Assembly (NCBI GenBank): GCA_013054445.1
Contig: JAAMPI010001094.1
Span: 1-19,969 of the forward strand
Source of the DNA: Cudoniella acicularis
Lineage: Eukaryota > Ascomycota > Leotiomycetes > Helotiales > Helotiaceae
Direction of reading: 5' to 3'
DNA: 19,969 nt
The notes under the pieces are model-generated. The model saw only the letters and a program-made list of their open reading frames with translations, was not told the origin of the DNA and did no database searches. Below are positions 10,617 to 18,785 of this stretch, one piece after another (position 1 is the stretch's first letter; each line of letters starts with the position of its first letter). A program made the translations under genes and the position numbers.

Positions 10617-11193
10617 GATGGTTGGTGGTGGGGTTTTGTGTTTGATGAGCTCTACGACTGTGGGCGACTGTCGACTGATGATGAGAATATGAAGGTGGGA
10701 GACGTTGGTTGGTTGATTGGGCGTGACGGCGTGAAGTTGAAGTGTTGGAGGGGCGGGAAGGTGTGGTAGCGGGGTAACCCCGCTTTTCTATAGGTATACG
10801 GGAAGGCATGCTGCATAACCCGAGTCAGAAGGACTAGCTCTGTATGTCACCCTTTGCCAGACCATATTCACTGTTATACTAAATATTACTTTTATCTAGA
10901 GATATATTTAATGTAGTTTCTTTCGCGAATTTACCGATTCAACAATTACACCGCCTCTCCTTGTGAGATCCCAATCAACGCTTGAAGAAAAGTTAAACAT
11001 GTCTTTGACCAAAAAGGAAGTGGTCGACCAGAGGAGACAATAAGTTGCACCACTGCATCTTATCTGCCTTTCAATTTTGAGGAACGTGGTTATCTTCCGA
11101 GCTGTTTTGAATGGATTAGTATACACTCCCAAGCGACTATTAAAAACTGTCCGTATCCAAATTAATAGCAGGAATGTATAATGCATGAATCTT
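10617..11193. other. Intergenic region: GH31 promoter and 3' flank of the PTH11-like gene
   Basis: The part next to the GH31 start (10617-10810) holds its promoter, including the GCGGGG palindrome listed separately and a TATA-like CCTATAGAAA on the minus strand near 10783-10792. The rest (about 10810-11193) is A/T-rich with no recognisable gene; short frames in it show no domain. Confidence 0.4.
10768..10784. promoter_or_regulatory. Perfect GCGGGG palindrome, candidate CreA pair
   Basis: The 17-base sequence AGCGGGGTAACCCCGCT is a perfect inverted repeat of 8 bases around one central A. Each arm contains GCGGGG, which fits the CreA/Cre1 consensus SYGGRG, so there is one site per strand. It lies 152 bases upstream of the GH31 start codon. 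Paired CreA sites are known to mediate carbon catabolite repression of fungal glycosidase genes. Binding here is inference. Confidence 0.5.
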
Positions 11194-12613
11194 CTAACAG
11201 ACTTCATCTGTAACTTCGTTCAAAGTCGTCTCCGAAAGAAAGACCTAATGCAGGGTTAATTGTACAGTGCGATTTTGAAAATGTGACGCAAAACCATACC
11301 TTTTCAGAAGTTGTCCATATTTCATGAGAAACCATTATCTCCAAATTACTTTGCGTATTTGGAGAAAGAGGCGGTTCCTCATCACCCCCCAGCCCAAAAG
11401 CATCCATTCTCAGCGTTCTCGACGGAGCATCGCCATGAATACAAGTCCTCACCTCCGTCAACGCCTTATCCGGATACTTCGGCATCTCTTTCGCGACCTT
11501 TCCCTCATCCTTTCCAAAAAGCCCCTCAATCTTCTGACTCTGCGAAATACTCTTTGTAGTAAGGCGGCTAAGGCCCCTCCAAGTCCAGCGACGCTTAGAG
11601 TTTGGGGGTTTGAAGCGATTCTCGTCGTTCCGAGAAATGAAAAAGCTGCGAAAGGCGGTGACTTCCGTCATCATGAGCCCCACCTCTGCAGAGACAATTT
11701 GCCAGTAGTTGCCCCATGTTACGTCCACGTTTCCCCCGAGGTAGAGCCCAGAGGCGCGGATTATGGTGAGAGTGATGACGATGATTGTTAGGCAGAGGCA
11801 GAAGGCTAGAGCGACTTTTTGTGTCCAGCGGACTTGAATTTGCCAGATAAGTCGGACAGGGATCGCGAGAACTTGAAGCTTGGAATCAGCATGGGGTTAA
11901 AGATCGGGAGGAAGCGCATACTCATTAGATCCGAGACGACATCGAGAACCATTTGTGGAACGCCGTATTTGAGAAGTAGCCATTTGTTCTTGCCCATTTC
12001 GCAGTGCACTATAAACAGTTAGGGCCGCCGAAGACATGCTTCTCTTGATTGATACTTGCTTTGGCCAAGATAATTGAAGTGAGGACAAACAAGGACGTAT
12101 GGAAGGTATCCATAAATGCATGTAACAACGTTGACAAACAGCGCGATCTTCCACCAGAAAAGCATCATTTCCAATCGACTAATCAATTTCTTGAAGAAGA
12201 ATAAGAAACTCATTTGCCGCACCAATAGCTGTCCATGTTAAAATGTTGCTGATGAAAATGTATTTACGATAACTGCATGCTTGCCGACTCAAAGCCGCAG
12301 CAGGTTCTGAATAGATCCCATCACCACCGAACACTATTGACTCGATGACATACATGCTCTGTGCATAGCTCAGTAATATCAATACTCCGGTGATAAGGGA
12401 AATCAGGCCGAACATTAAGAACCCATCGTCGATTGAGAATTGTTTTTGAATCCGAATGCGAATATAGAATCGACCGCATGCTCCAATGACGCATACAGCA
12501 AGGAGAATTCCACTTGATATCTATTTATGTTAGTAAAACAAAGTTTGGGGGCGTGAAAAACTTGCTATGAAGGCCGACTGTGGAACCTTGCCTAGATAAT
12601 CGTCTTCATCCAT
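11194..12613 (-). CDS. Fungal-rhodopsin/PTH11-like seven-helix membrane protein, apparent frameshift
   Basis: I reconstruct five exons: 12613-12566, 12520-12060, 12008-11922, 11871-11300 and 11244-11194, about 406 residues. Seven helices are visible, among them SGILLAVCVIGACGRFY, MFGLISLITGVLILLSY, ALFVNVVTCIYGYLPYVLV, VLDVVSDLMILAIPVRLIW and KVALAFCLCLTIIVITLTII. GRFYIRIRIQKQFSIDDGF, LAIPVRLIW and VTAFRSFF are typical of the fungal rhodopsin/PTH11-like family, possible receptors of unknown ligand. Introns 1 and 2 (12521-12565, 12009-12059) both have GC donors (GCAAGT), and intron 1 has a CTAAC branch point. Anomaly: within exon 2 the frame of ILTWTAIGAA stops soon after, while MSFLFFFKKLI continues in another frame; two bases appear to be missing between 12217 and 12211. 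This is either a broken gene or an assembly error. Without the last splice (11245-11299) the frame would end at 11204 instead. Confidence 0.75.
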
Positions 12614-13134
12614 GCTGCCTTTTCGCTTTCCAAAGGGTATGAATTTTGGGCTTATGAAAACGAGACACGGTACTTGGAAAAAACAATCGAACAGGCGAGA
12701 GGGCAACCGTCATTGGAATAGCAAGATCTCAAGTTTCGATGCGTCTTGGATCGCAGAACGTAAGAAGGAAAGGAAGAATGGAGTAAGAAACTATGGGGAT
12801 AGGCCAGGCAAACAGATCAGCGAGCCGGCCCACCCCATAGCTCTGGGAAAGAGCCTCTATTGCCGCAAGGCAAGCGCCGGGGATGCGACGTTGACTTGCT
12901 TACCTGGCATGCGAGCCTCACTTGAAACTTCTGATGGCTGCAGGAAGATCTCCCCGCCGTATGTATGTTGGTATATCTCGTCACACGCCCAATCAAGACA
13001 TATCTCCACCGCCTGACGCAATCGTAGGTGCATGAAAGGATGCCACGATACTCGTGGATTGTGAAGTATTTGAGGCCTTTGGGCCCAGAGATTAACTCTT
13101 AGATTCTTTCAGCGTACTGACGAGAATGGGGTAA

Positions 13135-13362
13135 CACCATTACATTCCAAACTCTCTGTTCGCGCAGAGCGATCTAAAAATTAAGCAATGGCTTGAGTCT
13201 CTATCCAGTCCTCAAATTCCTATGCGGCTCCTAAGCTTCTATGCAGCCGACTCACTTAGCATCGGTGAAATAGAAGACAGGGCCGATGATGAGATTCGGG
13301 CGTTTCAATCTCTGGAAGATAAAATCAGGAGGAAACTTGCAGTTATTGTGCTTCTGATTTGA
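13135..13362 (+). other. Short protein-like open frame, possible relic exon
   Basis: The frame is open for 75 codons before TGA at 13360-13362, with an internal ATG at 13222 that would leave 46 residues. The translation contains SLSIGEIEDRADDEIRAF and then LEDKIRRKLAVIVLLI, an amphipathic and then hydrophobic pattern that looks more like real protein than random sequence. The codons just upstream begin after a TAA, and I find no clear splice acceptor or start. It may be a fragment of a decayed gene or chance; I do not recognise a family. Confidence 0.2.
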
Positions 13363-14660
13363 TGCTGGTGGAAGGCGCTGATGGAGATACTTCCTGTTCT
13401 GGAGCTCTGAATATCAGGATGTAGTGCTTCGCCCCGCCTTCAAGTGACACAGAACCACACTGTCGGAACTAAACGAGATTATAAGTGCCCGGTGATGGAA
13501 AATAGATTGCGTCTGATTTGAAATCGTCTCGCGGCCACTTGGAATCACGGTTGCCGTCTGTCGATCCGAATGGCGAGGCATTCTAGGGCGGGGAAGTCTG
13601 AGCTTGGTGATGGAAGGGACTGCAAATCATGTTGTTTTGAATCTTCGTCTCCCCTTCGCATATTTATCCATTAGTTATAGACTAGCGATCATCAAAAAGA
13701 CAATTTTGTATGAAACGAATGCTTGACGATGGAGACCCAGAAGTGAACTTCCATTGGAATCCGGCCCGACATTGCGGGTGTCAGAAGTGGCAGATTCCGA
13801 TTATATGAGCATATTGATAAAATATTTAAGCACATCAGATGAAGAAGCTCATAAAATGTAGTGATTCCATAGAAGGCACCCGGTTCGATAAGGTGTCAAG
13901 GCGCTAAAATTCTGGAAAGTCCTGCGCCGGTTGCGTAGAGTCGACAAAAAAGAGGGAGTATTGGTGCGAAAATCTTTGAGTTAGCCAGCAAAGGAAACAC
14001 TCAGGAGGTGGGAAGTTCGATTAAGTGTGGTTGTACAACGCAAGTACTTGCATTGTTGATCCACCGCCAGACGCAACCGCTTTAGTAAACAAGTGCATTC
14101 GAAGGATCAAACTGCGTTTTTTACTGCATCACGAAATGGAAAAGAGCAACGCGCATCATGGTGGCAGAACTGTCCGCCAAGATGAGACTCAATATCAGAT
14201 CGCTCATGTGTGGTTGAACAATCGCAATATTCTATCAATTCTTCCGTATCTGCAGCATTTAGGCACCTCATTAAATTGTCAAGTTTTGAACACCCTTAGG
14301 GCCTTGCACTTGATTTACAACGGCCTTGCGTAGTTCAAGTGGCCTTAGCGGGGCGTACGATGGCATCAGGATATTGCTCTTCAAATGACCAGTTTTTCTC
14401 ATGTTCATTCCAATATGGGGGGAGAAAAACAGAACAAAACAAGGAGAATCTGTTGAGGTTAAATGCAGAGTTCAGATGGGGTTGGAACGAGGTTGTGCCC
14501 CTGACCCGCAGAATATTTGCGCCCGTCAATTTTTCAAGTGCTGTTGCGCCCCGGTGTCGCGAAGGAAAACATCACAAGGATTTAAGATCCAATACATGAT
14601 CGAAAAACTTGTTAGATAGGCATGAGGATGCATGGCGAGTGCTCTTGAAATCCACTTGGG

Positions 14661-14680
14661 GTTGAGTGAGGTTGAGTGAG
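14661..14680 (+). repeat. Short tandem direct repeat (GTTGAGTGAG x2)
   Basis: Two perfect copies of the 10-base unit GTTGAGTGAG stand side by side and are followed by a partial third (GTTG). They lie 58 bases before the first upstream ATG of the F-box frame. No function can be assigned. Confidence 0.6.
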
Positions 14681-14897
14681 GTTGTTGACAAGAGAGAGTT
14701 CCTGCAAAAGAATCAGCAAAGTCAATTGATGAGTCAGCATGTTCTTGGCGATGTCAATTACTAGAGCACCTTTTCCATCTCTATCCCACAACTTTATCAC
14801 CTCTCGTCAACACAAGCAGCCATCGCCTCACTTATATCGAGGTGATTCTGTATGCCAAGATACAATCTCCGAGTCTACCAACTGGTCCTCCATCACG

Positions 14898-16316
14898 ATG
14901 TCCTCTTTTCCCAAACCCTCCGCCCAGCTCAACCGACTTCCCCAAGAGCTTCTCTCCATTATCTGCGAGTGCCTCCCACGAACCGACCTCAAGAGCCTCC
15001 GATGCGTTTCCCATAGGCTCAAATCCTCTGTCAACACTCGAATGTTCCATACCATTACTTTGAGAGTGAATACAAAAAGCTTTCAGAAGCTTCGAAACAT
15101 TGCAGCCGATGGCGAGTTGAGGGAAATCGTTCGCAGAATTTGTTACGATGGTCGAACCCTTCTCAATATCCCAGTTCCAAATCGCGAGATATGGCAGCAG
15201 AGAATCGCAGGGAGGGGTTTGGTCTGCAAGCGTCAACAATTTCTTGCACAATTCACGGATTCCGAATTAGATGGATTCTACAAGAACCACTGCGATTATT
15301 TGGCTGGACAACATTTCGGCATGGGGCCACTCTGCGAGGAGGCATTGATGAAGGAAGTGCTATCTAGGCTTCCTATGATTACTGGCGTGCAGTTCTTTCT
15401 GAAGGAACCTACAGAGGCGACAGAGGTGGTGTCGCTGAGCTCTCTTAGTCAAATTGGGCAAGAAATCCTGTCTGAACCTGATCGATACTGCAACCCTGAT
15501 AAAGATGGGCGTTTTTGGACGCTCCTTCGAATGGCCTGTTTGTCGGGCCATAGATATCATTTGAGCAGTGTCGAAGGCCGCCATCTTGATATGGAGAATT
15601 GGAATGCTTTGGGTTTCGAATATGAGGATACATACACGAACCTTCCAGCTCTTCGTAAACTGTCTTTCCACTTTCATCGCAACGATTGGATTTCAAGGGA
15701 TGATACAAAAGTGCTGGCAGATTTTCTTGCCCACTCTTCTCGTCTCCAATCACTTCGGCTGTCTTTCGATAACTACAAGATACGTATGGGGCCGCCAACG
15801 TTCCGGTTATCATACTTCGCTGCCAATCAACACTGGGAGTGTCTCAACAGCCTTTTTCTTGATGGCCTTATAGCGACGGAGATAGATTTGCGTGAGTTCT
15901 TAGCGAAACACTCGGCAACTTTACGCACCCTCGAGCTTCGACACGTTGTTTTTGAATCAGTGATTTGCGTGGACTCGAGTGGCCAAGGGCAGCACCTCCA
16001 TGGATCTTTTATCAATTTCCTTACATTCCTCAATCAAAACATGTCTCTTGAAAAGGTTAGTTTCAATGGACGTCTAGGCAATGAATGGGATGAGATTTGG
16101 GATGTCGAAGCACCAGATGGAGGCATTAATGCAGGAGACTGTTTGAAGCATAAGATCGAGCTATTTGCTACTCGCAGAGGGCCTTTCCCGTTTATACCGA
16201 TCAGCGAAGTGTCTGGCAAGATCGCTGCTACGCATAAGGATGGTGGAGTACCACCATGGATGTTTCCCGAGGATTTTTCGTGGCAATTCTCTTCACGCGC
16301 ACACGTTTCGTATTGA
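14898..16316 (+). CDS. F-box protein
   Basis: A probable substrate-recognition subunit of an SCF ubiquitin ligase; the target is unknown. From the ATG at 14898 (context ACGATGT) the product has 472 residues in a single exon. An F-box occupies residues about 11-50 (LNRLPQELLSIICECLPRTD, then LKSLRCVSHRLKSSV), the Skp1-binding motif. The rest has scattered leucine-rich stretches such as LPALRKLSFHF, SRLQSLRLSF, WECLNSLFLDGL and ATLRTLELRHVVF, spaced like irregular LRR units that would bind the substrate. The frame stays open upstream to an ATG at 14739, which would add 53 residues of low-complexity Ser/Pro-rich sequence; I prefer the later start because it puts the F-box at the N-terminus, as is usual. 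F-box/LRR proteins of this kind are numerous in filamentous ascomycetes. It is convergent with the peptide-precursor gene. Confidence 0.85.
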   Translation: MSSFPKPSAQLNRLPQELLSIICECLPRTDLKSLRCVSHRLKSSVNTRMFHTITLRVNTKSFQKLRNIAADGELREIVRRICYDGRTLLNIPVPNREIWQQRIAGRGLVCKRQQFLAQFTDSELDGFYKNHCDYLAGQHFGMGPLCEEALMKEVLSRLPMITGVQFFLKEPTEATEVVSLSSLSQIGQEILSEPDRYCNPDKDGRFWTLLRMACLSGHRYHLSSVEGRHLDMENWNALGFEYEDTYTNLPALRKLSFHFHRNDWISRDDTKVLADFLAHSSRLQSLRLSFDNYKIRMGPPTFRLSYFAANQHWECLNSLFLDGLIATEIDLREFLAKHSATLRTLELRHVVFESVICVDSSGQGQHLHGSFINFLTFLNQNMSLEKVSFNGRLGNEWDEIWDVEAPDGGINAGDCLKHKIELFATRRGPFPFIPISEVSGKIAATHKDGGVPPWMFPEDFSWQFSSRAHVSY

Positions 16317-16573
16317 GAAAATGAGTAAAGTATGGTCAGAATGAGAACCCTGCTAGAACTTGCCTCAGGTTTATGACTTAGCAAGCTGAAGCGTCAAACG
16401 GTGCGTTACCTTGTAGTGCAGGTACTTGATTTGTACCTTGTACACGATTCTTTGTTATTGACACTTCCTGAATCATTACGTGTAACATCCTCGACTTCAA
16501 GATTTATTTTAACTCAATATTTGCTACATCAAAAGGGCAAGTGCCACATCATGCTACCATTACAATTCCCCTC

Positions 16574-17580
16574 CTAATTACCAGCCTTTGCCTTTTTGGC
16601 AGCGATTTGAGCCTCGGTATGATGAGGTTCACGGCTCTCAACAAAATCCCGCGCACCAGCCTTCGCCTTCTTAGCAGCTATCTGCGCCTCCGTGTGATGG
16701 GCTTCACGCTCCTCGACATCCCGAGCACCAGCCTTTGCTTTCTTCGCTGCGATTTGAGCCTCTGTGTGATGTCTTGCTTCAACAGAGATCTCACGTGCAT
16801 CAAGCTCTCCTCCGTCTCGACGAGCTCCGGCCTTCGCCTTCTTGGCTGCGATCTGAGCTTCTGTATGGTGTCTCGATTCAAGCACATCGAGGACATCTCG
16901 AGCACCAGCCTTGGCTTTCTTGGCGGCGATTTGGGCTTCAGTGTGATGAGGTTCCCGAGTCTCGAGGTCACGACCAGCAGCCTTCGCTTTCTTCGCTGCA
17001 ATTTGTGCCTCCGTGTGGTGTCTAACCTTGACATCTCTTGCTCCGGCTTTGGCTTTTTTGGCGGCGATCTGAGCTTCTGTGTGGTGGGGTTCTCGGCTCT
17101 CAACGTCTCTTCCTGCTGCTTTGGCTTTCTTTGCAGCAATCTGAGCTTCTGTGTGGTGTGGCGCTCTTGTGTCGAGATCACGACCAGCAGCTTTGGCTTT
17201 CTTTGCCGCGATTTGAGCTTCGGTGTGATGTGGTTCTCTGGCTTCAATGTCTCTTCCAGCTGCTTTCGCCTTCTTTGCAGCAATTTGTGCTTCAGTGTGA
17301 TGTCTAGACTCGAGCACTTCGATATCTCTTGCACCAGCCTTTGCTTTCTTGGCTGCAATCTGGGCTTCCGTGTGATGTCTGGTCTCAACAACTGATCTAA
17401 CCCACGATGCAGGCCCTCCCTTATAGATGTTAGTGGAGAATATCGGAATGAGTCACTTAAACTTACGATGTACTTCTTGCTCAGAACGCGTGCATCAGCT
17501 GGTTGAGAAATTGCCGAAACCAGCGGCCCTGAGGCCAGAAGGCCAAAGGCAAGAAGTTGAGAAATAGAAGCGGTATGCAT
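16574..17580 (-). CDS. Secreted multi-copy peptide precursor (Kex2-processed, RiPP/dikaritin-type candidate)
   Basis: Two exons (17580-17467 and 17419-16574; intron 47 nt, GTAAGT donor, CTAAC branch point) encode 319 residues. Residues 1-23 are a signal peptide (MHTASISQLLAFGLLASGPL, then VSA). A short pro-region ends in Lys35-Lys36, followed by one unique segment (YIGGPASWVRSVVETR, 37-52). Then come 11 units, each beginning with the invariant HHTEAQIAAKKAKA, starting at residues 53, 78, 102, 126, 150, 172, 196, 222, 255, 279 and 304. Linkers vary (AGRDIEAREP, GARDVKVR and others). The Lys-Lys in each unit is a possible Kex2 site. The organisation matches fungal repeat precursors such as those of ustiloxin, phomopsin and asperipin, and the KEP class of Kex2-processed repeat proteins. 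The adjacent UstYa gene supports this. Processing and product are inferred; a secreted structural or pheromone-like peptide is the alternative. Confidence 0.88.
16583..17377 (-). repeat. 11-unit in-frame tandem peptide repeat
   Basis: Eleven units start (minus strand) at 17377, 17302, 17230, 17158, 17086, 17020, 16948, 16870, 16771, 16699 and 16624. Spacings are 66-99 nt, most often 72. Each encodes the same 14 residues with synonymous changes between copies. For example, Ala-Ala-Lys-Lys is GCT GCC AAA AAG in unit 11 and GCT GCT AAG AAG in unit 10. Unit 8 has a longer linker containing Arg-Arg (GARRDGGELDAREISVEAR). The last unit ends two residues after the block (KAKAGN, then stop). Confidence 0.95.
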
Positions 17581-18785
17581 GATGAGCGAATGAATAAAAA
17601 TGACTGGCCAGCAGTTAAACGAATGAAGTCAGGAGTACCGAAAAAAACTTAAGTGGATGGAAGGTGAGGATGAATGGAGTGAGGATTGAGGTGGATCAGG
17701 TTACTTATACATCACGCGATTGCTCTATTCGCCGTGCACAGGCGGGATTATCCGAATGTGTTCGGACGAAATCACGAATAATTTTTCAAAATGACTCAAG
17801 GGTTTTCCGAGACGGATATGCCTTGATCAGCCGCACAACAATCACTTCAAACGTCTCCTTTGCATGGGAGAGATCCTCTGTGATCTAATCAGATATGTTG
17901 TCGCCGTGAAGCGGTCAAGGTTGCAGCCGCCAAGAGTTGCTACGATACCGCCGAGAGTTTGATGTGCAGGAGTTTGGTGGGTACAACCGACATGTGCCAG
18001 AGATAGGGAAAGAAGAGCCTATCATGCCGTCACCAATTCTCTCCCCCGCAATCAGATAATCTTGGAGGGGCCGCATTCGAAGATCGGTGGTGATGGAGCT
18101 GAAACGATGCTGTCTGGCGCTATCCAGGCGCTCGGTTGTGGCTTGCTTAACACCTAGGGGTGCTTTGAACTTTAGGCGACAAGCTTTTGCCAACTTTGAT
18201 CACCCTTTCATTCTGGTCTGGGCAGCAGTTAGCATTATCTTCATGGCTTTTGTTATAATAATAAATGTGCCATGCGATTGTTCTCTTTGGCCTTCATTCC
18301 GCAGTGGTTGATTTGCCTCAAGGACAACACGTAGTTGACCTGGAATGAAGTTTCTCGCGAATCGGAGATGGGAAAGTTTCAAAACACAGGCTCCAACAGC
18401 TCAACGGTCAACATCCCAATTGTACACTTTCGCTCCGGCTCCACATTCTATTCTCGAATTTCTCCAGTGACAGCGGTTAAAGTTACTGAAACATTCCGTG
18501 TCCGTCTTGGCTACATGTAGCTTCAAACCCAAAAGGTTGAGCACCTCGTTTCAGTTGATCTGATAAAAAAGCCGCGCATAATTCGACCTCGTCGATGACA
18601 CAGGGGTCGCGTGCACTTGCACTTCTCTCCTATCACTCATCTCGTCGAGTTTCTCAAAACCGATTCCTCCCATTTCGTCTCTTCTTTTCTCTCCAATTGC
18701 TTCTGGTTAAGCAAATTCACCTTCACTATTTTCAATTCTGCCATTTACCAGGAGTAATTTTTCATTCTTTTGTTACTTGCAAATC
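17581..18785. promoter_or_regulatory. Divergent intergenic region between the precursor and UstYa genes
   Basis: About 1.2 kb between two start codons pointing outward, so it must hold both promoters and could allow co-regulation. Short frames run through it on both strands (for example about 17915-18193 minus and 18087-18311 plus), but none shows a domain, signal peptide or repeat, and I call no gene. Close to the UstYa start the sequence is pyrimidine-rich, as is common in fungal 5' leaders. Confidence 0.45.

Larger units (their letters stand above)
12614..14738. other. Gene-poor region, nothing confidently coding
   Basis: About 2.1 kb with ordinary base composition but no long frame and no domain I recognise. 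The open frames at 12612-13016 and 14025-14333 on the plus strand look like chance: odd composition, no splice partners and no family match. A short frame at 13135-13362 has more protein-like composition and is listed separately. There are no visible transposon ends or AT-rich RIP block. Confidence 0.5.

Noticed and set aside
12612..13016. 134-codon plus-strand frame
   Set aside because: It overlaps the 5' end of the PTH11-like gene, has no domain and has composition like random sequence.
13083..13192. Ankyrin-like fragment (DENGVTPLH) in a plus-strand frame
   Set aside because: Only one short partial match with no second repeat, and the frame closes quickly on both sides.
14025..14333. 102-codon plus-strand frame
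   Set aside because: No family pattern, splice signals or conserved motif could be seen.
16541..17395. A 284-residue plus-strand frame rich in Cys, Leu, Phe and Ser over the same repeats
   Set aside because: It is the antisense reading of the repeat array. Its repeats vary where the minus-strand frame is invariant, and it has no start or promoter logic.
16678..17580. A 300-residue frame that starts with the signal peptide and reads through the intron into a different frame of the repeats
   Set aside because: Its first 38 codons are exon 1 of the precursor, but after the intron it is out of frame with the invariant HHTEAQIAA block. Splicing GTAAGT...AAG (17466-17420) joins the signal peptide to the conserved frame.
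16574..17580. Possibility that the repeat protein is a mating pheromone precursor
   Set aside because: The core lacks the Trp/Cys-rich WC...GQPC-type pattern of ascomycete alpha-pheromones. Only the processing logic is similar, so I keep it as an alternative rather than the call.
17915..18311. Short frames on both strands between the precursor and UstYa genes, considered as an extra cluster gene
   Set aside because: No signal peptide, domain, repeat or convincing start; better explained as promoter DNA.
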